From Owenia fusiformis (Eukaryota; Annelida; Polychaeta; Sabellida; Oweniidae), in contig CAIIXF020000001.1 in the NCBI GenBank assembly GCA_903813345.2, forward strand, positions 56,251,885 to 56,315,884: 64,000 nt of DNA, read 5' to 3'. Below, in pieces: positions 9,789 through 21,792 of the stretch (positions are counted from its first letter, which is position 1; each line of letters opens with the position of its first letter). A model generated the notes under the pieces. The model made no database searches, was not told the origin of the DNA, and saw only the letters and a list, made by a program, of their open reading frames with translations. Made by a program: the position numbers and the translations under genes.

Positions 9789-12700
9789 ATGCTTAGTTCA
9801 ACAGCCAGGAATGTAGCTACATTAGCAAGGAAGGAGAAAGATCGACGCTTACGTGATTTGCAAGGTATTATATTAAATCCAAAAACATTGTCATTTTTAT
9901 GTCGCCATCAATGATTACATCATGTTGTTATCATTTTTGTGACCAGCAATTGGCATCTTCCAGTGCAGTTGGTATTGATTGACACTTTGCATTCTGCATT
10001 TTTAAGAAATTGTTCCACTTATGTAACCAATTAACTACATGACTATAGAATAGGTGGTGACATATGTGATCGATATATCGGTGCAAATCTGGCAGTAACA
10101 AGGTTTCTCATTGACGGCATACATTCAACTACTAAACTAAATTCTTTCTTTCTAAAACAATGTTCATATTAATCCAGCCATGCACTGGTGATCCACTCGA
10201 TTATGCTGGTCACCGAAACGGTTCGTTTTGGTAACAAAATGTTGGAACATTGAACAGAACATTGTCGGAACATTGAAGGTACGATTTTTCTTTTTTCCTT
10301 ATTTCACATGCTGAAAGCAGAATTCCTATGAAATTTTTAACACAAAAAAGTATCAGTATCAGAAAATGTACATATTTGCGAACAAATAGTTCAAGAGACG
10401 ACAGAATCGTCGATTTAATTCCTCACTTAAATTACATAAACGGTTTTTCGAAAAACAGTTAAGATCTGCACTTTTAACCCAAACCGTTTATGTAACTTGG
10501 GTGAGAAATGAAATAGACGATTCTGTTTTCTTCTGAGCTATTTTTTCGCAAACATGTACATTTTCTATAACATATGATACTAATATACGTTTGTGAGAAA
10601 AAACGTTGTGGGGATTCTGCCTACAACGCGTGAAATGAGGAAAAAAGAAAAATCGTACCTTCGACGTTCCGACATTTTGTTACCAAAACGAACATTTTCG
10701 GTAACCAGCGTAATTAAGCGGATCACCAGTGCCATGGTAATTTGATTAATTTATTCATTCATGTTATAACAAATGAACATATATTATATTGTTGATAACA
10801 GGTAGCACCACATGTGATGGTTTTACCTATTGCATTTATATTATGTACTATTAGATCTATTATAACCTCTTAGATACCAACACATTATCAAGTGATTAAG
10901 TTGCTAAAGAATCAATTCTGAAAGAAATCACAAAAGTCTGTATTCTCAATAATTTAAAATACAAGATTTATAGAATTTGAGGTGCTGGAATTCACCAACT
11001 GGCCTGGAAGAATTCTGCCTCCTGGAATTCTGTAACAACCCATGCAGAAGATGGCTTTGAAATGATGCTATTTTGTAGCTCAAGTAAAATCTGATATAAG
11101 AATTTATTATTGATTCAGCAATTACAAGTTTATTATGTCACATATAAGCTATAAAGTACTAATACTATAAGTGTCTTCAAAGTATAATCAAATGATTATA
11201 TTTGAGGTCCACAATTCTGAAGTGATATATTTCACCCTTGGTATACGCAGCTAACGAAAATTGACCGGTACGGGTCAAAAGCTGGACCGGTACGGGTTAA
11301 CAGTTTTATTTGAATTTAAAACAGCCATAACTTGCTCAATATTGACTTCCTCGTGTCTAATTTGAAATATATGATGCCTCCCGATGCTTTTAAGTACCCC
11401 AATTTTTTACAGATTTTTAAACGGACCAAAACTCTCTAAATGCGCATTTATGCTCTTTTCTCTCGAGAACGACTGTCTCATTTTCACGATAACTTTTATT
11501 TAGTACTTCTAACATATAAGATCTATTTTTCCCCATCAAGGTATGATGTAAATGACATGCTATTTACATCTTGTGAGTTTCAATGACAGGCGTTTGATTT
11601 TTATGTCCCCACCACATAGTGTGGGGCCATATTGTCGTCCTAGGCGCGTCCGTCCGTCTGTCTGGTTGTCTGTCTGTCCGTCCGGCAGTTTTCTCCAAAA
11701 CCGCTACAGGTATCACCTTCAAATGTTCAGGAATAACTTGTGAGTGCATACAGATGTGGATGAAAAAAATTAACTCGATAGCTACTTCCTGTCGGCCATT
11801 TTGAGGTCAAATGCTAAAATCCTTGTCTGCAAAGAAAAACGGCTTCACAGTTGCTTTTAAAACTTTAACATCTTGTTCAGCTCACTTCATTCTACATCTG
11901 ATTAGGTTTTGGACCTGTTAGCCCAGTCATGTCAGCCATTTTGAATGTCTGAAGAAAAGTTAGCGCGCGATAATACTTTGTATCATATTGAATGGTGTTT
12001 TTGAGTTTTCATACCTTAACTATTTAGTAGCTTTATAAATAATCTCAGGTGTACTTTGTTGAAAAAGCCTATGTTATTGTTAACAGTAGTTATATGTGAT
12101 AATTTTGTAAAAGGAAATCAGCAAAAACTCATAATCACTTTTTTATTGTCGGCCATTTTGGTTTTTCCGTCCTAAAATCTTGTCTGTAAAGTCTTGTCTA
12201 CACGTTTTCAGGTGAACCGTTTGGTAGATCAATTTCAAATTTTCAGGGATGAATCTTAGTATGAAAATCTAGATCTGATTAGTTTTTTGGCGTTCTGGGT
12301 AAATATCAAGGCAGCCATTTTGGATTTTCCGTCCTTAAATCTTGTCTGTAAAGTCTTGTCTAGGCATTTCCAGGTGAACCGTTTGGTAGATCAATTTCAA
12401 ATTTTCAGGGATGATTCTTAGTATGAAAACCTCGATCTGATTAGTTTTTTGGCATTCTGGGTAAATGTCAAGGCAGCCATTTTGGATTTTCTGTCCTAAA
12501 ATCTTGTCTGAAAGTCTTGTCTACGCGTTTTCAGGTGAACCGTTTGGTAGATCAATTTCAACTTTTCAGGGATGATTCTTAGTATGAAAATCTAGAACTG
12601 ATTAGTTTTTTGACATTCTGGGTAAATGTCAAGGCAGCCATTTTGGATTTTCCATCCTAAAATCTTGTCTGTAAAGTCTTGTTTAACTGTTTGACGGATC

Positions 12701-15700
12701 AGTTTCAAATTTTCAGGGGTGGTTCTTAGTATGAAAATCTAGAACTAGCTAATTTTTGGGGATTCTGGGTAAATTTTAAGGCGGCCATTTTGGACTTTCC
12801 GTCCTCAAATTGTGTCAGTAAAGTCTTGTCTACTCATTTTCAGGATAATCATTTGATGGGATCACCCATCGGTGGGGACATTTTGTACACATTTGTGTTC
12901 TTGTATAAAAAATGCCAAACTTTGTGACAAAGAATTTCATCCTGCTTGCAGCGAGAAGACGGACCGGTTCGGGGCAATCTGCTTGCAGCGAGAAGACGGA
13001 CCGGTTCGGGGCAATAGCTGATGAAATTCTTTGTCACAAAGTTTGGCATTTTTTATAAAATCAAACGCGCGTTAGAGAGTTTTGGTCCGTTTAAAAATCT
13101 GTAAAAAATTGGGGTACTTAAAAGCATCGGGAGGCATCATATATTTCAAATTAGACACGAGGAAGTCAATATTGAGCAAGTTATGGCTGTTTTAAATTCA
13201 AATAAAACCGTTAACCCATACCGGTCCAGCTTTTGACCCGTACCGGTCAATTTTCGTTAGCTGCATATACCAAGGGTGTATTTTCTACATACAAACTAAT
13301 TCTAATTCATAATTCTAAGTTTATCAGTCATGATTTGCAATGTTATTTTCAATTTTGACACATTGTTGCATCTTATGCCTTGGCTTCTTTCTATTTTCTG
13401 TATACATTCTGCATCAATGCCAGTGGTTCTCTGTTTATGTCATCATAGTGAGGGTTCAGCCTTTCTCTTACGCGCTCCATCCACGCTGATAACTTGGGTC
13501 TATCCTTTCTAATGACATAATCAACACATTCAATGATATTCAGCTCATTGATACACTGAAGATCTGCGATTGTGATGTCATCTCCTGCTATGTAGCGATT
13601 CTCTTTCAACCATATAGTTTCAAGTTGATCAAACATCCCTTCCATCTCCATACGTCCCTTTTCAACAAATTTTTCATCTATTGGCAGTCCACGAAACACG
13701 TGTTGAACCACCTAAAATTGAACCATTTGTATATGTTTGAAAACTGTACATGTTTAATGCCACAATACATAATCTAAGCAACCTGGAAGCAATAATTGAA
13801 AGGGTGGTCAAACTACTACGTACCGAAGTACATGTTACATGTCTTTGGTGATATTACATTTCAGGGTAAAATCAGTTACTTTGTTACTTTTCAGATCTGC
13901 CACTGAGTTCATTGTCACATGGGTATTATATTATTCAGTTGTTATGTCATAAATAATTTTACATTTCATACATTTTTGAAATATTTTTAATATATTGATA
14001 AAGCTGGTAGGACAACTAGTGGATCGTTGAACTTGAGTTCATTATCAGCAATTAAAGATGCCATTAAATCAGGGTTGCCCTTAAAATGGATGAATTTGAG
14101 TTGTCATTTAATAAGTTAATTATCACCCTATGCAGACAGCCTGTAGGAAATATTTAGTGCGGCAACAGTCATTTTTGTGTTTAAATTTGGGATATTTCTG
14201 AAATTAAGTCGTTTTGGGACTTCAAATATACTCATATACGAGATGTGTAACTTTGACACCTAAGTATTCTCATAACACATAATATCATCAAACAATGAAG
14301 TTCTTTGTTTATTGAGCTCTGCCGCACCAAATATTTAGAGGGGGTTCATATTTGATGAACATTTCCTAATTTTTATAAAATCACATTTTATGATGATAAT
14401 ATAGGTCGACCCTGATGAGAGTACTTGGACCATGCCAACTGTTTCCAGAACCTCTAATACTAGGAAATACCTTTTCATGTTTGTGCCAAAAAAGGACATT
14501 AAACTGATGTTTAATGTAAACTGCATTGCATAGAATGAATTGCACTTCTATTTTCACAATTTTATTGATACTCGGTGTCAACTACATATATATGGGTTTA
14601 TTTGAAGTCCCAAAATGGCTTATTATCAGAAATATCCCAAATTTAAATTAAAAAATGACCGTTGCCTCTGCAGTAAATGCTCATTTCTGCCACACCAAAT
14701 ATTTCCCACAGGCTCCATCTGCATAGGGTGATTATGATTTGGTTACCTACCGCGTGAAAGAACCATCCAATTGCTTTCCCTCTCATGTCTACACCATGCC
14801 ATGCAAGATACGTGTTGACAAGAATCCTTTCCTTCCCACCTCTGGGGTACCAATGATCTGGTACCCCTTCCCTCTCTGCCAGGTACTGCAGGGCTGCATT
14901 GCTCTCTATTATAAAGTTGCCATCAATCTCAAGTGTTGGGACCCTTTTTAGTGGATTCATTTTTATGAAGGCCTCAGTCCAAATTGTTTCTTCCCCTTCA
15001 ATAACATAACATTAGCATGAGAACAACCAAAAGGTAATAATTAGGGGTGTCATGGGTCGGATATCTTTCGGGTGTGTGCGGGTTGGGTAATTTCGTGTCA
15101 GGTCAGAAGAAAAATGAATTCACATGCTGTTTAAGCCCGCATTATTGCATATGATACTTTCATAAAGGGAGATGATAGAAACTTAGCATTAAATCAATCG
15201 GGAAGAACCGTAAACTATTCCACATTCGTAATAGGCAAACCAAAGGTTGAAAAGCGGGAAACTATAAAGAATTTTACAATAACTTATGATATTCCCGAGT
15301 GTTCTGACCCGACCCGAAATTGGTAAGAAGTTGTTCATGACCCGAAACGAGCCTTCCAACTCTTGGGTCGGTGTGACATCTCCAGTAATAAATCATTTAA
15401 TATAAGAGAGTATTGGTCAAATATTAAGTATTTGCGGATAGCTAGAATATGTAAATTATGTAATGGTTGCTACAGGGTGGACCAGAAAGGATAGCCACAG
15501 ATATAATACATGTAGGTACCATATGATATGATTCTCAAGTGTATGTCCAGGTACTACTATTTTCAATGTAAGAGTGCACAATGCTGATTCATTTTTACAT
15601 CCTTAATTCAGTACTCATGAATGTCAATCTTGTATTATGAGAACTTTATGATCAACCCTCGTATATTGCTGTACAAGTAGCCATTCCTGCCCTTTTCTTT

Positions 15701-18700
15701 TTAATGCTGTTCAGAGGAATAAGATGACATTGGTTGGTGATATTTAAAACACCAGTACATTAAAGTAAAATAAAGTAGGACTAGGTGTGTGTGATAAAAC
15801 TTACTGTTTAGGAGATCCCAGAAGACATACTCATACTTGATGTCATTGATACTCATCATCATAGCCAGAGATCTCACTGGTTGAGACCTCATATCACCAT
15901 GTAATTTTGTTCCAGCCATTGCCACAACAGTCAAACTCCTATCTCCCTGTTTGGTTCAGTGTGCTTTTTATTAATGATGTAAACTTCTTTAAACACTTCA
16001 TCCTGTAAAATGATCTTTGGTTTATTTACACATTAATAAGGGACCATATCATTATATCTATTTAGGATTATCATCTCAAAATTTGTTATGTTAATTTGTA
16101 ACCCCCCCCCTCCTCAATGAAAGTGACATCCTGAAATCCTTAGATTACCTAATTTTGTAAGGAATGACAAACCAGTCAATTCCTTAATATATGTACTCAT
16201 ATTTTATTAATAATTTAGTCTGAAATAGTTATAAAAAAAAGTGTCTTGTCTTTACAAAATCTAGCAGAAAAGGCGTTCAATTCTTTACAAGTACAGTTTT
16301 TTTGTACTTAAACTGATCAGTGATCAAAAAGTGATTTATGGGATTCAGGGATTCAGGAAAGTGTGCTCCCAAACTGAGCCAAGCTGCTCAGTGGACTCTG
16401 TAAGTTACCCCCAGCCATCTCAGGTCACCTCACTAGCTGGTAGAAACATGGCTGAAACTCTGATTGGGGGCTCTCTGCCCCTAGGTCAGTCACTAGCTGG
16501 AAGTAGCATCCTTGAAACAAAAAAATTGGAAGCAAATGTAAAAGTCAATAAAAGATATATTTTACGCAAAAAACAGGCATGACTTCAATTTTTTTCAGCA
16601 ATTGCCTGACAAATATGCAAATTGCGGGACAGTTGGATGGCTTGCATTCTTTTTTCCCAGCTCTATCCTGTGATCAAGTCTGCACCTAGCTAGTATCCTA
16701 GATGGAAACTCATCAATCTTTCAGATTCAAGGGTTGTGTATGTTTCTGAAAATGTCCAACAGTATCACTAGTCCAGTTTATTTAGAAAGTGAAGTATTAG
16801 AATTATAGATTCATCATGTATGAATAGTGAACTTTTTACTAAGAGAAAAGTCTGTACAAGATTTTCATTTCTGTCAGTAATCACTTCCTGAGCAAAATGG
16901 CCTAATAAGGGTTTGTAAACTTTCTTCCCCTAGCTTTGCAAATTAAATAGTGAAGTAATTTAGTAAGTCTGACAATAATATTATGAGATTCTCCCTCATG
17001 TTTTTTTTAAATTGTAATGTCTAGAATTAGTCCTTGACACTGTGTTACTAATTAATATGTCTAGAATAAGTCCTTGAAATGTAACTATTCTTCTTTAGAC
17101 ACTAGCAGGTGTTTAAATGAAAATATGTAAACATACAGTTCTCGGAAAAATATTCAAAGACACAATTTTACTCTGATTTTTTAGTCATGTCTGAAGTGAA
17201 GATAAACACGTGACATCTTATACAGTCTATTAGTGAGATGCATAGGGTAAGGTGCTTAGTACTACATGCCTAATCATCGACAAGGTACAGTGACAAAATA
17301 TACCGTAGTACACTTTAGATGTACGATGTCACTATTTAACCGATTTGTAGCAAAGACTGTATTAATATTATTGGTGAAATGAACTAAAAAGATTATCAGT
17401 GACAATTTTTCTAAATTATTTCATAGGTGTAATTGGAATCTCTCAATATCTTACCCTTTTAAATATCAATTTGGAAATCAGACTGTGCACTCATTAGAGA
17501 GAATACGGTATATTGTGAAATTATTTCCAGACAAAAATGTAATAAAACAAGTAAGATGATAAAAAACTGATTCAACATCTAGAGAAAGGTGATTTATGTT
17601 TAGTGAAAACTATTCTGAGATCTTACTTGTGGTAAGAAAGATCAGTAATATGCTATACATTGAATCTACAAATTGTGAAAATTACTTTTCAGACTGTATT
17701 TTTTAGGACTCTGGAACTCCACTCAATTCAACCTACCAGCTCGATTTTTCTTGATATTGAATTGGCCCATCAATAATCATATTGGTGGTGTCCTTTCTTT
17801 TAAGTCACATACCAGGGTATTTTCATTACTAGAACAGTATACTGGACAGATCGCTTCAGTGTAGGGGTTTACTCTACCTTTTGAAGGTTATATGTGGCAG
17901 ATAATCCTAAATAAACCCATATTTTGTGTACTTTCAGATAACATGCAAGATTCTGCCTTCTTCAGTGACCAGATGAATCCTGAGCTGGACCATAAAGTAA
18001 AAAAATCAACAGAAAGGTTCTCTGAAACTCTGCACATTGTGTCGAACGAACCTTCCTTAGCATTCTTTAGAATACAAGAACATGTTCGCAAGTCAATTCC
18101 ACAGTTAGTTGACAAAAAACAAGAGGTCATTATCTTTTTTTTTCATTCATGTCATATTTCATTTATACTTTTGAAATGAAGGGGGAGAAAATATATATCT
18201 GGCACCCTGTACATTTGTATGATTGTGTAGCTGTTATTTGTATGAGTATAATATTTATCATTAATACTGACCAGAGCCAGATTTTTGAAAAGCTTATCCC
18301 ATGGGGTTGGGTCGGAAGATTTGTCCACTTCGTGAATCAAGCTTTTTTCCAAAAAATACTAAGACAACCTCACAATTTATTTTTTTACTCAAATGTTTGT
18401 TACCTACTCCATGCAATGGGTATATCATTTGCAGATAACTTCACTTTTGTTTGAAGTTTAATAACGCTCTTCTGAGAACGCAGGGCTACAGAAGTCTTTC
18501 CTCCTCCTTCTGTACCTTGTAGTCCTGCACAGTTGGAGGATTAATAAAGCTAGGAGTAAAAGTTATTGAAAATGGTGCTAGTGTATCAAACTCAGAAATA
18601 TGTTTTCTATTAACCTTTTTTTCATGTAGCAATATTGTGTCTTGGTAATATTTCCATTTGTTTGCATCACTCTTGTGTTAATGTATATCAATCAACTCTA

Positions 18701-19754
18701 GATTAAAACCACTAACAGATGCAATATCAGATATTTCCTATGACATCAATATATTTAATGACTGATAGATCTCAAATACATGTATCTGTATATCAGGCCT
18801 TATTTGGTTCATTCACTCTTGTTTGACTGGCCAATGAAAATATTTATTAAATAAATATTTGATCGTTCAATAAAATTCTATCACTCAAAATGATATGATA
18901 TTCTACATAATATGCACAATTGCAAACTTCTTTGTATATTACAGGTGCAAGACCTCCAACAACAGGTGCAAGGTAGTTGTTTTGACATGGAGTATGCCAT
19001 CAATGCTTGTAAGACAATGGAGAAAAGCAGCACACACTTCCAGAACATTCAAGATCTTTTAAAGAACTCAATGTTCATCAAGCAGCAGTTGGAGTATGAG
19101 CATTCCAGGTGACTATAAAACATGGGAAATTCACTAAATCATTCAATGGTGGCTTAATTTGTGAATTGTCTATGTCAGATATTAATGATGTTAAGATAAG
19201 AGTGTATCAAGGGACAATATTTCAAAAAATGGATTCATAATGGTGTTAACATCCAGAAGACATTACTTTGTCAAAGTTATGGCACCGCTGTAGAGCAAAT
19301 GTGACTGAGGCTTCACATGAATTAATGTTTAAATGTTCAAAGTAACCTTCCTCATAGTGGTGTTTCCCTCATTTAAAAGTTAAAGTTTCAGTATAAGTTT
19401 GGCTGAAAACTTATATTGAAAGCTCTCTTTTGCTTCATGACACACTGTATACTAGACAATCCCTCCGAACAATAATATAACATCATACACAGTTCATTGA
19501 TCCAGACTTTCCTCTTACTCCTGACAGGGGTAAAAAATTGAAACAAGAATTCAGGTCTCACATCAAGCAAGTCACCTTGTAAAGTTTCTATTTCATGTAC
19601 TTTCAGACGTAGCCAGGCCCAGAGTAAACCCAGTATGTATGGAGGACTAAAACGTGCTAAAACTGCAGATATTCCTATAAGTATTAACAATAGTGATGAA
19701 GCCAGTGCATCATCCTCGTATGATAAGAGACTTAGTGCCATACCATCGTCATAG
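9789..19754 (+). CDS. BORCS8: BORC complex subunit 8 (BORCS8 / MEF2BNB)
   Basis: Exons 9789-9864, 17938-18125, 18945-19108 and 19607-19754 join in frame (phases 1, 0, 2) to 191 residues ending in TAG. The conserved core is unmistakable: FSETLHIVSNEPSLAFFRIQ followed by EHVRKSIPQLV corresponds to the family's TESVYVLANEPSVALYRLQ / EHVRRSLPEL. Exon 3 carries the second helix (MEYAINACKTMEKSSTHFQ). BORC is known to sit on lysosomes and recruit Arl8 and kinesin for outward transport. The first exon is less certain. It is fixed only by an in-frame phase-1 junction and adds a basic N-terminal extension (SSTARNVATLARKEKDRRLR) that human BORCS8 lacks. A shorter protein starting at the ATG at 17943 is the alternative. 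The exon at 9735-9864 follows a good acceptor, so untranslated exons lie upstream. The 8-kb intron 1 contains the GST gene on the other strand. Confidence 0.82.
10182..10732. mobile_element. Near-full-length palindromic DNA element
   Basis: 551 bp that is almost one long palindrome: it starts GCACTGGTGATCC, ends GGATCACCAGTGC, and the arms pair for about 270 bp each. For example CGAAACGGTTCGTTTTGGTA on the left mirrors TACCAAAACGAACATTTTCG on the right, and the centre pairs around TAAACGGTTT. The flanking 3 bp are CAT on both sides (10179-10181, 10733-10735), compatible with a 3-bp target duplication as in PIF/Harbinger elements. It lies in intron 1 of BORCS8 and has no transposase. Confidence 0.7.
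12152..12860. repeat. Tandem array, about 161-bp unit, roughly 4.5 copies
   Basis: Units start at GCCATTTTGG at 12152, 12315, 12476, 12637 and 12784 (spacings 163, 161, 161, 147). They share TTTTCCGTCCTAAAATCTTG, TCAGGTGAACCGTTTGGTAG and TTCTTAGTATGAAAATCTAG. A weaker, older unit is visible at 11796 and 11936. The array lies inside the 11233-13278 transposon. Confidence 0.8.
12904..13057. repeat. Perfect 38-bp inverted repeat enclosing two identical 37-bp units
   Basis: 12904-12941 is the exact reverse complement of 13020-13057 (38 of 38 bases; core CAAACTTTGTGACAAAGAAT). Between them lie two identical 37-bp direct repeats at 12942-12978 and 12979-13015 containing GACGGACCGGTTCGGGGCAA, then four extra bases. 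The ACCGGT core echoes the repeats in the transposon's terminal arms. Confidence 0.85.
13391..15919 (-). CDS. GSTT: Theta-class glutathione S-transferase
   Basis: Exons (minus strand) 15919-15805, 14995-14751 and 13711-13391 join in phases 1 and 0 to 226 residues. It is a cytosolic enzyme predicted to conjugate glutathione to electrophiles. The N-terminal thioredoxin-like domain (about 5-80) has the theta-type catalytic serine at S12 (GDMRSQPVRS), cis-proline P58 in KRVPTLEID, and the glutathione-contacting E69-S70 pair in FIIESNAAL. The C-terminal helical domain (about 90-226) has YIAGDDITIADLQCINEL, the N-capping-box region of GSTs, and the theta-like RPKLSAWMERVRERL. The start is the ATG at 15919; an upstream in-frame TTG is not used. 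The gene lies wholly inside intron 1 of BORCS8 on the opposite strand. Both of its own introns carry transposon debris, and one element ends about 10 bp from the exon 2 donor. Confidence 0.9.
14121..14735. mobile_element. Foldback element in GST intron 2
   Basis: 14121-14260 pairs with the reverse complement of 14575-14735 over about 135 bp. The ends are ATCACCCTATGCAGA and TCTGCATAGGGTGAT, and the inner part shares TTTAAATTTGGGATATTTCTG (minus its last base) on opposite strands. The right end stops only about 10 bp from the splice donor of GST exon 2. It has no coding capacity. Confidence 0.7.
15042..15384. mobile_element. hAT-like MITE in GST intron 1
   Basis: The ends TAGGGGTGTCA and, on the opposite strand, TGGAGATGTCA form short imperfect inverted repeats. 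The flanks GTAATAAT (15034-15041) and GTAATAAA (15385-15392) match at 7 of 8 bases, as expected for an aged 8-bp hAT target duplication. The inner GGGTCGG and CCGACCCGA motifs are repeated on both sides. Confidence 0.55.
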
Positions 19755-21115
19755 AAACATGGAACGAGAACCTTTATATCATCACATACATGTACAGTAT
19801 ATTCCTATTGGCTCTGTGAGGGACAGGTTGTGAAGAACCATTTCAACAATTAATGTTTATGTCATTCCATGGCTGTCGTTTGCTGCAGTGAATCTGTATT
19901 AGTTGAGTATTGTAGTTAAGCAATGCATGTACTGTTCTGTTTTGATGATTAATGTTTATTAGTTTAAGCAAGGACGTCCTTGGTTAAAGATATATTCTAC
20001 ACCTAGTGATCCCCTCGGGAATTTAGGCCTTTTTGGTTCAAATTTCTCAATATTTTAGCAGGCTGCAAACAGATTTTGATATTATCCTATTGGTATATAG
20101 GTAGATATATTAATATATAGGTCACATGTAATTTTTGAATTTTCAACAGGATGCAGTACCTTGTTCTTCTAATAATAGGAAGATCACTTAAAGGGTGTTT
20201 CATAATGACTGTCCCCCATCAACCACCAATCCTAAATAGCAGACCCATATATGTCATATGAAAGCTTGTTCAATTCTAGACTTATTGAAACAACTTTGAT
20301 TAAGCACAACAGTTTTTACTGTAGACCATAATTAAAAAGAAATGCAGTGAATATCAAAGAGAAATATATATTTGGACTGTCCTCTAGTCTAATAGGGTGA
20401 AGAATGATCCACTTGAGTAAAAATGGCCTATGACAGCAAGATAAAATATAAAACAAATTGCACATCTGAGCACTTTTAGTCATTTAGATACTGGTCAAAG
20501 GAGAATAACTTTTATTTGATATTTGTCCATGGATATTTGTTATGTTATTATGAACAAGTACTTCTTTAGAAAAATGATTTTCAATAGTAAGAACACTTCC
20601 TAAGAATTTTGAGAAATGGACCCCTGGACTTTCAACAATGTGGAATTTATTTTGTCATGTCGAATGTATTTTTATTTATAAAAAAATATATGTAAAATAC
20701 CTGGTGTATTTTGAGTATGTGCAATATAATAATTCAAAGTAAAGTACTGTTTTTTGTTTGTGTAGCAATATTATACAGGTATAAATTTGAATGTATTAAA
20801 GTACCTGAAGTTACTACATGTCCTCAAAACTAATGTCATTCAGTTTCATATCCATGTAATACAAGCATACCTCTGTTTTTTCAATTCTACCCTTTATCTA
20901 CATAATACAAGAACATTGAAGCGGTTTTAATCATTATTAAGCAAAATTCAAAAATTAGAGATTTGCTTTTTGGGGTCACACTCTGTATGTCATAGATCCT
21001 CAAAACCCTTACCCCAAAAATCATTATTAATTCATAACACCTGTCATTTTCACCATAAGTTAATTATCTTTTAAAACTGAATGTCATAATTTCAATTTGG
21101 AACTAATACTACATC
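19755..21115 (+). other. Downstream region of BORCS8, probable 3' untranslated region
   Basis: No further exon is visible. A long untranslated tail is plausible, and ATTAAA-type signals occur (for example around 20797), but the true cleavage site cannot be chosen from sequence. Confidence 0.35.
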
Positions 21116-21300
21116 AGGCCCGTAGCCAGGGGGGATTCACAAGCGAACCCCCCCCCCCCTAGCCAAAATTCTTTCAAAATCATGCAGTTTTTCACCATTT
21201 TGAGCACTTCTCTAGTGATTTTAACCATACTGGGCCAAAATTGTGAAATGTGAACCCCCCCTGGAAATTTTTGAAAACTGAACCCCCATTGGCAAGATAG
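21116..21300. repeat. GCCCGTAGCCAG / poly-C repeat fragment
   Basis: Begins CAGGCCCGTAGCCAGGGGGG, then a C13 tract and two more C-rich patches, each followed by a diverged A/T spacer. It belongs to the same dispersed family as 47463 and 53829-54750. Confidence 0.55.
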
Positions 21301-21539
21301 AATTGCAATTGCCACTTTAAGCAAACATTAAGTTAATGCCAAAATACATGAATAACCCAGGTGCCACTAGGTAGCTACCTGTTTCACCGCCAGGTTGCTA
21401 ATTCGGGTCAGATAACATGGCAGATAGTAGATAGTTGAAAGTTTTCTTAAACTTGAATATTCATCAGTTTAAGTAGATCAATTTTCATATGACCCTCATG
21501 TGTCTAATAATTATAGGAATGAAAATATATCCAGTAAAT

Positions 21540-21628
21540 GATTTTTATCCACGAATGGATATGATATTTGCACGAGCGAGCGTAGTGAGAGAGTGCAGAT
21601 ATCAATATCCATGAGTGGATTAAAATCA
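21540..21628. repeat. Short hairpin element
   Basis: ATGATTTTTATCCACGAATG at the left is inverted at the right (CATGAGTGGATTAAAATCAT), with the inner ATATGATATTTGCAC pairing GTGCAGATATCAATAT. About 89 bp, non-coding. A further 21661-21780 carries three loose repeats of CATTGTGTTG. Confidence 0.55.
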
Positions 21629-21792
21629 TATCACGAGTAAATCATAGGATGTTCTTTTTATTCCATAGTGCACAACATCTTCTCATTGTGTTGCATGCCC
21701 AAAATACCATCATTGTTAAAATGCACAACTTACTTCCATTGTGTTGAAATGTGCCACATACTCTCATTGTGTTGTATGTTCAACTTGGGCTT

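Larger units (their letters stand above)
11233..13278. mobile_element. 2-kb transposon with 206-bp near-identical inverted repeats and 5-bp target duplication
   Basis: It starts CACCCTTGGTATACGCAGC and ends with the complement GCTGCATATACCAAGGGTG. The arms (11233-11438 and 13073-13278) differ at only a handful of positions, so the insertion is recent. TATTT flanks both sides (11228-11232, 13279-13283). Each arm carries two copies of GACCGGTACGGGT, a likely transposase-binding repeat. The interior has no transposase. It holds a 'GTCCGTCCGTCTGTC' segment (11650), a 161-bp tandem array and a perfect hairpin (both listed separately). The superfamily is uncertain: CAC termini with 5-bp duplications recall Transib, but the heptamer does not match. 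Confidence 0.8.
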
